64,000 nucleotides of DNA from Streptomyces sp. f51 (GTDB lineage Bacteria; Actinomycetota; Actinomycetes; Streptomycetales; Streptomycetaceae). Made by a program: the position numbers and the translations under genes. Positions 21,239 to 30,633 of the stretch are shown piece after piece. The DNA lies in the NCBI RefSeq assembly GCF_037940415.1, contig NZ_CP149798.1:1054001-1118000 (forward strand). The letters run 5' to 3'. Every line of letters starts with the position of its first letter. Within the stretch, counting starts at the first letter, position 1. The notes beneath the pieces are model-generated. The model saw only the letters and a list, made by a program, of their open reading frames with translations, did no database searches and had not been told where the DNA came from.

Positions 21239-22153
21239 CTACCAGCCGCGGTTGGCGTAGCGCTCGGTCTCGGGGAGGGTGTCGCAGTTGATGCCGACCA
21301 TGGCCTCGCCGAGGTTGCGGGACGCGTCCGCGATGATCTTCGGGTCGTCGTAGAAGGTGGTGGCCTTCACGATGGCGGCGGCACGCTTGGCCGGGTCGCC
21401 CGACTTGAAGATGCCGGAGCCGACGAAGACGCCCTCGGCACCGAGCTGGCGCATGAGCGCGGCGTCGGCGGGGGTGGCGACACCACCGGCGGAGAACAGC
21501 ACGACCGGCAGCTTGCCGAGCTCGGCGACCTCCTTGACGAGCTCGTACGGGGCACGCAGGTCCTTCGCGGCGGCGTACAGCTCGTTGTTGTCGAAGCCGC
21601 GCAGGCGGGCGATCTCGTTCTTGATCTGGCGCAGGTGGCGGACGGCCTCGACGACGTTGCCGGTGCCGGCCTCGCCCTTGGAGCGGATCATGGCCGCGCC
21701 CTCGGCGATGCGGCGCAGGGCCTCGCCCAGGTTGGTGGCGCCGCAGACGAAGGGGGTCGTGAACGCGAACTTGTCCGAGTGGTTGACCTCGTCGGCCGGG
21801 GTGAGGACCTCGGACTCGTCGATGTAGTCGACGCCGAGGGACTGGAGGACCTGGGCCTCGACGAAGTGGCCGATGCGGGACTTGGCCATCACCGGGATGG
21901 AGACCGCCTCGATGATCTCCTCGATCATGTTCGGGTCCGACATCCGGGCGACGCCGCCGTCCTTGCGGATGTCGGCGGGGACCCGCTCCAGGGCCATGAC
22001 GGCAACGGCGCCGGCGTCCTCGGCGATCTTCGCCTGCTCGGCGTTGACCACGTCCATGATCACGCCGCCCTTGAGCTGCTCGGCCATGCCGCGCTTGACG
22101 CGGGCGGTACCGATCGCGGTGTTCTCGGCGGAGTTGGAGAGGGTGCTGGACAC
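21239..22153 (-). CDS. pdxS: pyridoxal 5'-phosphate synthase lyase subunit PdxS
   Basis: 304 residues from a GTG at 22153 ([20 protein letters not shown]), preceded by AGCGAGG. (beta/alpha)8 barrel: [40 protein letters not shown] with the substrate-binding lysine, [16 protein letters not shown] and [20 protein letters not shown]. It condenses ribose 5-phosphate, glyceraldehyde 3-phosphate and ammonia to PLP. Operon with pdxT, conserved next to the PIM genes in actinobacteria. Confidence 0.98.
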   Translation of the reverse strand: MSSTLSNSAENTAIGTARVKRGMAEQLKGGVIMDVVNAEQAKIAEDAGAVAVMALERVPADIRKDGGVARMSDPNMIEEIIEAVSIPVMAKSRIGHFVEAQVLQSLGVDYIDESEVLTPADEVNHSDKFAFTTPFVCGATNLGEALRRIAEGAAMIRSKGEAGTGNVVEAVRHLRQIKNEIARLRGFDNNELYAAAKDLRAPYELVKEVAELGKLPVVLFSAGGVATPADAALMRQLGAEGVFVGSGIFKSGDPAKRAAAIVKATTFYDDPKIIADASRNLGEAMVGINCDTLPETERYANRGW

Positions 22154-22275
22154 GGGTTGACCTCGCTCGGGGGAAGAGGATTTGTGCAGCTCCGAGGAAA
22201 CGCGAGGTGACCAGTCCACTGCAAGGGCCAATGGGGAGGCGGTGGCTCGTTTTCGTTCCGGTCCACCGCCGCGCG

Positions 22276-22830
22276 TCAGTTCGTCGGGCGGTCGGCCAGG
22301 GCCACGGGGGGCTCGTCGTCCATCTCGAAGGCCATGGGGAACGGGGCGTGGCCCGCGAGGCGGAACCAGCGGACCTTGCGGTGGCGGCGCAGGGCGCGGG
22401 CGGCGCGTACGGCGTCGTTGTGGAAGCGCCGCGCCATGGGCACCCGGCGCACGGCCTGGGCCAGTTCACCGGCCGCTTCCTCGCCGCCGGGCGCCTCACG
22501 GACCGCCTCGACCTGCTGGGTCTCCCCGAACACCGCCCGCAGGGCCTGGCTCAGCTCGCTCTCGGCCACCTCGCGCTGCTCCTCCTCGGCCTGCCGGGCC
22601 GCGTGCGCCGCTTCGTAGAGGACGATCGAGGCGGCCGGGTCGAGCACCCCGGAGGTGGCCAGTTCCTGCGCGACGGAGGCCCGGCGCAGCAGCTGCGCGT
22701 CGAGGGCGGCGCGGGCGGCGTCGATGCGGGAGTGCAGCCGGTCGAGGCGTCCGGCGGTCCAGCTCAGGTAGAGGCCGATCGCGACGAGGCCGACGAGGAT
22801 CCAGATGAGGGTTGCGGTCACGGGCGGCAA
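22276..22830 (-). CDS. LemA-like membrane protein
   Basis: 184 residues. One N-terminal membrane helix ([19 protein letters not shown]) is followed by a long helical region. The segment [20 protein letters not shown] fits the LemA pattern of a helix leading into RR.., and [20 protein letters not shown] near residue 135 resembles the conserved LemA RFYN..V motif before its C-terminal FP.AFE element (here FPMAFEMDD). LemA-family function is unknown. It lies between pdxS and pimA and is transcribed with the same polarity. Assignment rests on pattern recognition only. Confidence 0.7.
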   Translation of the reverse strand: MPPVTATLIWILVGLVAIGLYLSWTAGRLDRLHSRIDAARAALDAQLLRRASVAQELATSGVLDPAASIVLYEAAHAARQAEEEQREVAESELSQALRAVFGETQQVEAVREAPGGEEAAGELAQAVRRVPMARRFHNDAVRAARALRRHRKVRWFRLAGHAPFPMAFEMDDEPPVALADRPTN

Positions 22831-23497
22831 GGCTACCGGTGCGGATCACGGGCCCGCCGGGGCCGCACACGCCACCGGCCCGCCGGGACCCGCACGCGCG
22901 CCACCGGCCCGCCGCGGCCCGGGCACTGTGGGTCCGCCGGCCCGCCATGGCCCGGGCAGCGGGTCCGCCGGCCCCACGGGGCCCCGGCCGCACACGGAGC
23001 CGCCACCGGACCGTCGTGTTCCGGCCGTTCTCCGTCCGCCGGGCGCCGGGTGTCCGGCCAGGAGGGCCCACGGCGTCGGGCGCGGGGTGTCCGGCCGGCA
23101 CGGCCCACCGCGTCTTCGCGCGGGGCGACGGTCCCGCTGCGGGGCCGCACGCGCGGCCGACGGGGAAGGCGGTCTCGCGGCGCCCCGTCCGTGCGCGAGG
23201 GCGGGCCGGACGCCCCTGCCGTGGGGTCCGCGGAACCGCCCGTACGGGATCGATCGGCCCGTGCCCGGATCCGCTCAGGCTCTGCCGGGCCAGGGTCGCC
23301 GCCCCTCGGGCTCCCCAGCGGGGGCGGACCCGGGTGTCTCGGCCCCCGGGGACGCCGTCGCCGGAGGACTCCGGAGGCGTCGGTCGCCGGAGGACCCCCG
23401 GGACGCCCGTCACCGCGGGACCCGGTGGCGCCCACCACGAGCGGGCCCGTCACCCGTGGACCCCGGGCGGGTCGGTCGCCGGTGGAGCCCCGGAGGG
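22831..23497. other. 667-bp repeat-rich intergenic region between LemA-like gene and pimA
   Basis: No convincing gene is seen although all frames are largely open because of GC content. The region is made of degenerate GC-rich repeats: (A/G)CCGGCCCGCCG motifs near 22870-22980, a 37-bp-period pair built on GGTGTCCGGCC at 23049 and 23086, and roughly 25-bp degenerate units on GTCGGTCGCCGG(A/T)GG at about 23350-23500. It could hold the promoter of the LemA-like gene. Confidence 0.6.
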
Positions 23498-24658
23498 TCA
23501 GTCTCGAGCCAGGCCGAAGCGGGCCCTGAGGCCCGTGCGTTCGTCGGTGGCCACCGCGGCGGCGCCGTCCGTCACCGTCTCGTACACGGACAGGATGTCC
23601 GCGCCGACCGTCGACCAGTCGAAGCGCCGCACGTGCTCGCTGCCCCGCACCCGCAGCGCGGCCCGGCGCTCCGGGTCGGCGAGCAGGCGCAGCGCGGCGG
23701 CGGCCAGGTCGGCCGCGTCCTCGTTGGCGAACAGCTCACCCGCGGAGCCCTGGTCGAGGACCTGGGCGAACGCGTCGAGATCCGCGGCGAGCACGGGCGC
23801 CCCGGCGGACATCGCCTCGACGAGGATGATCCCGAAGCTCTCGCCGCCGGTGTTGGGCGCGACGTACAGGTCGACGCTGCGCAGCAGACGGGCCTTGTCC
23901 TCGTCGCTGACCATCCCGAGGAACTCGACGCGCGAGCGCATCTCGGCGGGCAGCGACTCCACAGCCTCCTTCTCGTCGCCGCGCCCGGCGACCAGCAGCC
24001 GCGTCTGCGGGCGCTCGGCCAGGATCGCGGGCAGCGCCTTCATGAGCACCGGCAGGCCCTTGCGGGGCTCGTCGATGCGGCCGATGAAGCCGATGGTGTC
24101 GCCCTGCCACTCGGGCTTGGGCTTGGCGCGGGCGAAGAAGTCGACGTCGACGCCGTTCGGGATGACGACCGCGTCGCCGCCGAGGTGCTCGACCAGGGTG
24201 CGCCGGGCGTACTCGCTCACCGCGATCCGCGCGCTGATCTTCTCCAGGGCGGCCTGGAGGATGGAGTACGCGGCGACCATCGCCCGGGAACGCGGGTTCG
24301 AGGTGTGGAAGGTCGCGACGATCGGGCCCTGGGCCGCCCAGCACGTCAGCAGGCCGAGCGACGGCGAGGACGGTTCGTGGATGTGGACCACGTCGAAGGT
24401 GCCGTCGTGCAGCCAGCGCCGCACCCGGGCGGCCGACAGGAAACCGAAGTTGAGCCGCGCCACCGAGCCGTTGTACGGGACCGGGACCGCGCGGCCCGCC
24501 GAGACGACGTACGGCGGCAGGGGCGTGTCGTCGTCCGCGGGGGCGAGGACGGAGACCTCGTGCCCCAGGCCGATGAGGTGTTCGGCCAGGTCGCGGATGT
24601 GGAACTGGACGCCGCCGGGAACGTCCCAGGAGTACGGGCAGACGATGCCGATCCTCAC
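23498..24658 (-). CDS. pimA: phosphatidyl-myo-inositol mannosyltransferase (GT4)
   Basis: 386 residues from a GTG at 24658 (MRIGIVCPYSWDVPGGVQFH). GT-B fold: the N-terminal GGVQFHIRDLAEHL and FDVVHIHEPSSPSLGLL; the C-terminal nucleotide-sugar site has VIPNGVDVDFF, GRIDEPRKGLPVLMKALP and the EX7E element GGESFGIILVEAMSAGAPV. PimA adds the first mannose from GDP-mannose to phosphatidylinositol at the inner membrane face. Its start overlaps the stop of the acyltransferase (GTGA). The order PIP synthase, acyltransferase, pimA matches mycobacteria. Confidence 0.95.
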   Translation of the reverse strand: MRIGIVCPYSWDVPGGVQFHIRDLAEHLIGLGHEVSVLAPADDDTPLPPYVVSAGRAVPVPYNGSVARLNFGFLSAARVRRWLHDGTFDVVHIHEPSSPSLGLLTCWAAQGPIVATFHTSNPRSRAMVAAYSILQAALEKISARIAVSEYARRTLVEHLGGDAVVIPNGVDVDFFARAKPKPEWQGDTIGFIGRIDEPRKGLPVLMKALPAILAERPQTRLLVAGRGDEKEAVESLPAEMRSRVEFLGMVSDEDKARLLRSVDLYVAPNTGGESFGIILVEAMSAGAPVLAADLDAFAQVLDQGSAGELFANEDAADLAAAALRLLADPERRAALRVRGSEHVRRFDWSTVGADILSVYETVTDGAAAVATDERTGLRARFGLARD

Positions 24659-25605
24659 GAGGCCCTCTTCTCGGGGTCCTGTGTGCCGGACCCCTCGGGG
24701 GGAGCCTTCCCGGCGTCGAGGTCCTTGAGCCACAAACGCTGCAACATGTGCCAGTCCTCCGGGTGCTCGGCGATGCCGTGGGCGAAGGCGTCGGCCAGCG
24801 CCTGTGTCATGACAGACGTCTTCTCGGCCCGACTGCCCGACCCGGGGACCTCGACGGGCGGATGCACCCGGCCGCGCATCACGGGCGAGTCGTCGTACCA
24901 GAGCGTCACGGGCAGGAGGAGGGCGCCGGTCTGCTGGGCGAGCAGCGCCGGGCCCGCGGGCATCCGGGTCGTCTCGCCGAAGAACTCCACCTCGACGCCC
25001 GAGGCGGACAGGTCCCGTTCCGCGACCAGGCAGATCAGCCCGCCGTCGCGCAGGCGCCGGGCCAGCGTGCCGAACGCGGCACCGCCGCTGTGCGGCAGGA
25101 CCTCCATGCCGAGGCCCTCGCGATAGGCGACGAAACGGTCGTACAGCGACTCGGGCCGCAGGCGCTCGGCGACCGTCGTGAACGGCGTCTTCAGTCCGGT
25201 GGTGACCCAGGCGCCCGCCAGGTCCCAGTTCGCCATGTGGGGAAGCGCCAGGATGACGCCCCGGTCGGAGGCGATGCCGTCGGTGAGGCGGTGCACGTCC
25301 TCGACCTCGAAGCCGCCCGCCACGCGCTCCTCGCTCCACGCGGGAAGCCGGAACGACTCCATCCAGTAGCGCAGGTACGAGCGCATGCCGGCGCGGGAGA
25401 GTTCCGCGAGCCGCTCCGGTGTCGCGTCCGGCACCACGCGCGCGTAGTTGCTCTCCAGACGCAGGACCCCCTTGCCGCGCCGCTTCCAGGCGATGTCGGC
25501 GATCGTGCGGCCCAGGCGCACGGCGACCGGCTCGGGCAGCTTCTTGACCACGCTCCAGCCCAGGGCGTACGAACCGTCGGCCAGCCTGTCCCGCAGGCTG
25601 GTCAC
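24655..25605 (-). CDS. phosphatidylinositol mannoside acyltransferase
   Basis: 316 residues from a GTG at 25605 (MTSLRDRLADGSYALGWSVV). LpxL/HtrB-like LPLAT family: the catalytic HX4D motif is ILALPHMANWDLAGAW near residue 120, with later elements GLICLVAERDLSASGVEVEF and GPALLAQQTGALLLPVTLWY. In mycobacteria the orthologue (PatA) acylates the mannose of PIM. It overlaps the PIP synthase stop and the pimA start, each by 4 bases (GTGA), so three successive PIM enzymes are coupled. Confidence 0.95.
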   Translation of the reverse strand: MTSLRDRLADGSYALGWSVVKKLPEPVAVRLGRTIADIAWKRRGKGVLRLESNYARVVPDATPERLAELSRAGMRSYLRYWMESFRLPAWSEERVAGGFEVEDVHRLTDGIASDRGVILALPHMANWDLAGAWVTTGLKTPFTTVAERLRPESLYDRFVAYREGLGMEVLPHSGGAAFGTLARRLRDGGLICLVAERDLSASGVEVEFFGETTRMPAGPALLAQQTGALLLPVTLWYDDSPVMRGRVHPPVEVPGSGSRAEKTSVMTQALADAFAHGIAEHPEDWHMLQRLWLKDLDAGKAPPEGSGTQDPEKRAS

Positions 25606-26267
25606 GAGGTGGCCTCGCTGCTCTGGGCCGCGACCGCGGCGTCCGCCTCGGCGGCCTCCCGGCGGACGGTGACGACGCGCTGGATCAGCGTGACGAGACT
25701 GCCGACGGCGACGATCCACAACGCGATGGGCAGCAGCACCTGGATACCGGGCACCCCGAACGTGTGCAGACCCGCCAGACCGGCCGCGACCAGCGAGATC
25801 ACCAGCCGCTCGGCGCGCTCGACGAGACCGTTGACCGCGACCGGCAGACCGATCGACTCGCCCCGGGCCTTGGTGTACGACACCACCTGGCCGCTGGCCA
25901 GACAGAAGATCGAGACGGCGCACAGGACGTTGTCGTCGCCGTTGCCCGCGTACCAGAGTGCGAAGCCGCCGAAGATCGCGCCGTCGGCGACCCGGTCGAG
26001 CGTGGAGTCGAGGAAGGCACCCCAGCGGCTGGAGCGGCCGAGCTGGCGCGCCATGTTCCCGTCGACCAGGTCGGAGAACACGAACAGCGTGATGACGATC
26101 GTTCCCCAGAAGAACTCTCCCCGGGGGAAGAAGACCAGCGCCCCCGCCATGACTCCGGCCGTGCCCAGGAGGGTGACCGTGTCGGGGCTCACCCCCCGGC
26201 GGACGAGAAACGCGGCGAACGGTGTGAGGACACGCGTGAAGAATGCACGCGCGTACTTGTTCAGCAT
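25602..26267 (-). CDS. pgsA: phosphatidylinositol phosphate synthase (CDP-alcohol phosphatidyltransferase)
   Basis: 221 residues from an ATG at 26267 (MLNKYARAFFTRVLTPFAAF). The CDP-alcohol phosphotransferase signature DX2DGX2ARX8GX3DX3D is intact: DLVDGNMARQL, then GAFLDSTLDRVAD near 70-97. About six membrane helices. With the PIM enzymes immediately downstream the substrate is most likely inositol 1-phosphate, giving phosphatidylinositol phosphate, rather than glycerol 3-phosphate. The C-terminus is a short charged tail. Confidence 0.93.
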   Translation of the reverse strand: MLNKYARAFFTRVLTPFAAFLVRRGVSPDTVTLLGTAGVMAGALVFFPRGEFFWGTIVITLFVFSDLVDGNMARQLGRSSRWGAFLDSTLDRVADGAIFGGFALWYAGNGDDNVLCAVSIFCLASGQVVSYTKARGESIGLPVAVNGLVERAERLVISLVAAGLAGLHTFGVPGIQVLLPIALWIVAVGSLVTLIQRVVTVRREAAEADAAVAAQSSEATS

Positions 26268-26542
26268 GGCCTTCCCGAGGGTCGGTGTCGCCGGGCGGCC
26301 CCTGCTGGCCGTCGGCTGGCCCATCGTAGCCACGCGTGCGCTTGTGCGATGGCCGGGCACCCGCACCCCGTGTCACGACAGGGTGCCGCCGGCGTCACGG
26401 CGCGATCGCGTCCCCTGTATGGACGCACAGTGACGCGAGTGCAAAGCTCGAAGAACCGCGGGCGTCACCGGTGCCGCCACCGAACGCGGCCTCGGCATGT
26501 CCCGCGCCCACAGAGACCTCACCGTGCACGGGAGGCAAGGCC

Positions 26543-28738
26543 ATGGGCGACAAGGCGAACACACACCCCGGAGCCGCCGGCAGGGCTACGGCGGCCGACC
26601 ACCCCGCGTCCGTACGGAATGTGGTGCTGGTCGGCCACAGCGGATCGGGCAAGACGACGTTGGTGGAGGCTCTCGCGCTGACGGCGGGAGCGGTGAACCG
26701 GGCGGGCCGCGTGGAGGACGGCGGCACCGTCTCGGACTACGACGAGATCGAGCACCGGCAGCAGCGCTCGGTGCAGCTCTCCCTGGCGCCCGTCGACTGG
26801 GACGGGCTGAAGATCAACCTTCTCGACACCCCCGGATACGCCGACTTCGTCGGTGAACTGAGGGCCGGTCTGCGAGCGGCGGACGCGGCCCTCTTCGTCG
26901 TCTCGGCCGCGGACGGGGTGGACGGCTCGACCCGGATGCTGTGGGAGGAGTGCGCGGCCGTCGGCATGCCCCGGGCGATCGTGGTCACCCACCTCGAATC
27001 GGCCCGGTCGGACTTCGAGGGGATGACCGCGCTCTGCGCGGAGGCGTTCGGCGGGGACGACCCCGACGCCGTACTGCCCCTCTACCTGCCGCTGCACGGC
27101 GCCGCGGCGCCCGACGGGCACACGCCCGTGACCGGCCTGATCGGACTGCTCACCCGGCAGCTGTTCGACTACTCCTCCGGCGAGCGCAAGGAGGCGGAAC
27201 CGGGGCCCGAGCAGGAACGGCTCATCGAGACGGCCCGCAACCGGCTGATCGAGGGGATCATCGCCGAGAGCGAGGACGAGACCCTCATGGACCGCTATCT
27301 CGGCGGTGAGGAGATCGACCTCAAGACACTCGTGCAGGACCTCGAACGGGCCGTGGCCCGCGGGAGCTTCTTCCCGGTGCTGGCCGCCGCGCCCGCCGCC
27401 GAGGGCGCCCGGCAGGGGCTCGGCACGGTCGAGCTCCTCGAACTGATCGCCGGCGGCTTCCCGACCCCGCTGGAGCGCCCGGCGCCCAGCGTGACCACAC
27501 CGGACGGCGCACCGCGCGAGGTGAAGACCTGCGACCCCGACGGGCCGCTGGTCGCGGAGGTCGTGAAGACCGCGTCCGACCCGTACGTGGGCCGGGTCTC
27601 CCTGGTCCGGGTCTTCTCCGGGACCCTGCGCCCCGACGCGACCGTGCACGTCTCCGGGCACGGACTGACCGACCGCGGACACGAGGACCACGACGTCGAC
27701 GAGCGGATCGGCGCCCTGTCCGCGCCGTTCGGCAAGCAGCAGCGCCCCCTCACGCACTGCATCGCGGGCGACCTCGCCAGCGTGGCGAAACTGAACCGCG
27801 CCGAGACGGGAGACACCCTTTCGGCCAAGGACGACCCGCTGCTCATGGAGCCGTGGCAGATGCCCGACCCGCTGCTCCCCCTCGCCATCGAGGCCCACAG
27901 CAAGGCGGACGAGGACAAGCTCTCCCAGGGGCTCGGCCGGCTCGTGGCCGAGGACCCCACGATGCGTCTGGAGCAGAATCAGAACACCCATCAGGTCGTC
28001 CTGTGGTGCCTGGGCGAGGCGCACGCGGACGTCGCCCTGGAACGGCTGCGCAGCCGGTACGGCGTGCAGGTGGACGTGGTCCCGCACAAGGTCTCCCTGC
28101 GCGAGACGTTCGCCGGCCCCGCGACCGGACGCGGCCGCCATGTCAAACAGTCCGGCGGACACGGCCAGTTCGCGATCTGCGAGATCGAGGTCGAACCGCT
28201 GCCGAACGGCTCGGGCGTCGAGTTCGTGGACAAGGTCGTCGGCGGGGCCGTACCCCGGCAGTTCATCCCCTCGGTCGAGAAGGGCGTGCGGGCCCAGGCG
28301 GCCAAGGGCGTCGTCGCCGGCTATCCGCTCATCGACGTACGGGTGACGCTGACGGACGGCAAGGCGCACTCGGTCGACTCCTCCGACGCCGCCTTCCAGA
28401 CGGCGGGCGCGCTCGCGCTGCGCGAGGCGGCCCGCGAGGCCACCATCCATCTCCTGGAGCCGGTGGCGGAGGTGACGGTCCTCGTCGGTGACGACTACGT
28501 GGGTCCGGTGATGAGCGACCTGTCGGGACGACGCGGCCGGGTGGTCGGCACCGAGCAGGCACCCGGCGGGCGCACGCTGGTACGCGCCGAGGTACCGGAG
28601 ATCGAGATCGGCCGGTACGCCGTCGACCTGCGGTCCGTCTCGCACGGCACCGCGCGCTTCGACCGGCGCTACGCACGGCACGAACCGATGCCGCAGCACA
28701 TCGCCGACCGGCTCCGCGAGCAGGACCCGGGTACCTGA
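26543..28738 (+). CDS. elongation factor G-like protein (EF-G2/FusA2 type)
   Basis: 731 residues from an ATG at 26543 with GGGAGG upstream. Five-domain EF-G layout: P-loop GHSGSGKTT at 31-39, switch 2 DTPGYADFVGE at 95-105, domain IV near 480-600 (VSLRETFAGPATGRGRHVKQ, SGGHGQFAICEIEVEP) and domain V ending in ARFDRRYARHEPM. The usual switch-2 DTPGH is DTPGY, the G4 motif NKxD reads THLE (149-152), and the switch-1 RGITI is RSVQL, so GTP hydrolysis and guanine specificity are doubtful. A mycobacterial EF-G2 that binds GTP without measurable GTPase is a precedent. It is not the translocase gene, which belongs in the str operon. Confidence 0.9.
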   Translation: MGDKANTHPGAAGRATAADHPASVRNVVLVGHSGSGKTTLVEALALTAGAVNRAGRVEDGGTVSDYDEIEHRQQRSVQLSLAPVDWDGLKINLLDTPGYADFVGELRAGLRAADAALFVVSAADGVDGSTRMLWEECAAVGMPRAIVVTHLESARSDFEGMTALCAEAFGGDDPDAVLPLYLPLHGAAAPDGHTPVTGLIGLLTRQLFDYSSGERKEAEPGPEQERLIETARNRLIEGIIAESEDETLMDRYLGGEEIDLKTLVQDLERAVARGSFFPVLAAAPAAEGARQGLGTVELLELIAGGFPTPLERPAPSVTTPDGAPREVKTCDPDGPLVAEVVKTASDPYVGRVSLVRVFSGTLRPDATVHVSGHGLTDRGHEDHDVDERIGALSAPFGKQQRPLTHCIAGDLASVAKLNRAETGDTLSAKDDPLLMEPWQMPDPLLPLAIEAHSKADEDKLSQGLGRLVAEDPTMRLEQNQNTHQVVLWCLGEAHADVALERLRSRYGVQVDVVPHKVSLRETFAGPATGRGRHVKQSGGHGQFAICEIEVEPLPNGSGVEFVDKVVGGAVPRQFIPSVEKGVRAQAAKGVVAGYPLIDVRVTLTDGKAHSVDSSDAAFQTAGALALREAAREATIHLLEPVAEVTVLVGDDYVGPVMSDLSGRRGRVVGTEQAPGGRTLVRAEVPEIEIGRYAVDLRSVSHGTARFDRRYARHEPMPQHIADRLREQDPGT

Positions 28739-28768
28739 GGGCCGGCCGCGCCGGGCGGTTCGGGCGGG

Positions 28769-28810
28769 ATTCATCCGTCGGTGGGCGGCTTCGGCCGTCC
28801 GCCGACGAAT
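28769..28810 (+). terminator. terminator downstream of EF-G-like gene
   Basis: An inverted repeat beginning ATTCATCCGTCGG and ending CCGCCGACGAAT, with two wobble positions, closes around GGCTTCGGCC. It lies 30 bp after the stop codon. Confidence 0.75.
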
Positions 28811-28866
28811 GTCGGCCGCGGCCGATACTCTGAGTACTGATCAAGACGAAGACCTGATCAACAGGT

Positions 28867-30582
28867 GTGCGGGACACCGAAGTCGGGAAAGCCGCAGGAG
28901 CGGGTGCGGCGGCGATGGGGGCGGAAGTGGCGTTCGACGGTTTCGATTTCACTCCCGGGGCGCAGGTGCCGCTCACGGGTTCCGCGGGGCAGACGGCGGC
29001 GACGTTCGCCCTCGCCTCGGCGGCGTACCGCGACAGTCCGATGACGGAGATCCTCAAGGCCGACAACGAATGGCACCAGTCCACGGTGAAGGCCGGGCGG
29101 ATCAAGCTGTTCGCGCCGAATCTCGGCGAGGCCTTCGCGGGCGCGGTCAACGCCCGCATGCTGGGCGCGGGCCGCGCCCCGCTCATCCAGTCCTTCGGCA
29201 CCGAGCCGCAGGTCGTCGTGGAGCACTGTCTCGCGGCGACCAACATCCGCCGGGAGCGCGACAATTGGCTGTCGGCCGTCATGGTGCTGTGCGGGCTGCT
29301 GTTCCTGCCCGGACTGCTGGTGTGGCTGATGGTCTTCCAGATCCGTACGCAGATCTCCAAGCGGACGGACAAGCGGGGCTCCGCGCTCGGCACCACCCTG
29401 CTGTTCGCCGTCGGCGCGCTGGCCGTCCTGTTCCTGATCCGCATGCCGTTCACGGGCTTCTGGGCCTGGTACGCGCGTGCCGCGGTGGTCCTGCCCGTCG
29501 TCGGCTGGCTGTGGGCCAAGCAGATCTGCGAGCGCACCGCCAAGGATCTGCGCGCGCGCTGGGACAACCTGCTGTCGGGCGGCGGCATCGGCGCCAAGAT
29601 TCCCGAGGCGGTCCCCGGCAGCCCCGGTGAGACGGCGGCGGAACAGCTGCGCCAGTCGCTCGCCCGGCTCACCGCGGAGCAGCAGTCCAACTCGGTCTTC
29701 TACGCGGGCCCCAAGGGCATACTGGGCATGGGAACGCGCTGGGGCAGCTGGCAGCTCGCCGAGGACCTGGTGCCGCTGGACGCGAAGAAGGAGATCCACC
29801 CGTTCCGCAGCTGGGACGTGATCCGCAACATCCACGACCAGCTGCGCATGCTGGAGCGCGGTCCGCTCAACACCGGTGGTTTTCCCGCGCCTTCGATAAA
29901 GCACTGGATCGTCACGCCGATCGGCGAGAAGGCGACGGCGGTGTCCCGGCCGGGCGGCACGGATGTGGACGCCTACACGATCAAGTCGCACGCGGTGCAG
30001 GACATCTGCAACAAGCAGCAGTTCGGCAGCGGGGACCGGCACTACCTCGGGGTCCAGTGGACGCTGTGGGACGGCCAGTTGATCATCACCATGATGATCA
30101 CGGTGACCGTGCTGCACCAGACGCTGCGCATCGAGGTGACCGGGCACGCGCTGGGTCCGGTGAACCCGCTGTTCACCAGCAAGCCGGAGGCTCCCACCAA
30201 GGAGGTCGCGAAGACCGTCAAGTTCTGGGAGACCCGCAAGGTGAGCCTGCCGCTGGTCACCGCGGACGAGGTCGTACGGCTCGCGGCGCGGGCGCCCCTG
30301 ACCTGGTATCCGCCGCTGCTGAACTGGGTCGGCGGGAGCCTGGGGCTGCCCGAGCCCTTCGGACTGCGGCACGCCTGGGCCGATCAGCCCTGGCGGCACC
30401 GCTTCATGGCGGACGACGCGCTGCGGGCCGCGACGCCCGTGCTGCGCGTGGTGCACTCCGCCGCGATCAAGGTCCTCGAGGAGAACGGCGTCGACACGGA
30501 GAAGTTCGGCAACCGCTCGGCGTTCCTCAGCACGGCGGTGCAGGATCCCTCGCCGCGCAAGGCCGACGTGTACGACGCCTGA
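28867..30582 (+). CDS. multi-pass membrane protein of unknown function
   Basis: 571 residues if begun at the GTG at 28867; an ATG at 28915 or a GTG at 28930 may be the true start, since the ribosome site is unclear. Residues 1-140 are cytosolic-like (SPMTEILKADNEWHQSTVKA). Three membrane segments follow near 140-225 (SAVMVLCGLLFLPGLLVWLM, TTLLFAVGALAVLFLI, AAVVLPVVGWLWA). A long soluble region comes next, with one further hydrophobic patch LIITMMITVTVLHQ near 410. I do not recognise a family. It lies between the EF-G-like and HIT genes and converges on the latter. Confidence 0.85.
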   Translation: MRDTEVGKAAGAGAAAMGAEVAFDGFDFTPGAQVPLTGSAGQTAATFALASAAYRDSPMTEILKADNEWHQSTVKAGRIKLFAPNLGEAFAGAVNARMLGAGRAPLIQSFGTEPQVVVEHCLAATNIRRERDNWLSAVMVLCGLLFLPGLLVWLMVFQIRTQISKRTDKRGSALGTTLLFAVGALAVLFLIRMPFTGFWAWYARAAVVLPVVGWLWAKQICERTAKDLRARWDNLLSGGGIGAKIPEAVPGSPGETAAEQLRQSLARLTAEQQSNSVFYAGPKGILGMGTRWGSWQLAEDLVPLDAKKEIHPFRSWDVIRNIHDQLRMLERGPLNTGGFPAPSIKHWIVTPIGEKATAVSRPGGTDVDAYTIKSHAVQDICNKQQFGSGDRHYLGVQWTLWDGQLIITMMITVTVLHQTLRIEVTGHALGPVNPLFTSKPEAPTKEVAKTVKFWETRKVSLPLVTADEVVRLAARAPLTWYPPLLNWVGGSLGLPEPFGLRHAWADQPWRHRFMADDALRAATPVLRVVHSAAIKVLEENGVDTEKFGNRSAFLSTAVQDPSPRKADVYDA

Positions 30583-30633
30583 CCGCACGGCGGGGGACCG
30601 GACGGGGCGCCCGGCGGGGCGCCCCCGGCCCGG

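Noticed and set aside
22276..22830. Nudix hydrolase at the pdxS-pimA junction, as might be expected from other actinobacteria
   Set aside because: No Nudix box (GX5EX7REUXEEXGU) is present; the sequence looks LemA-like.
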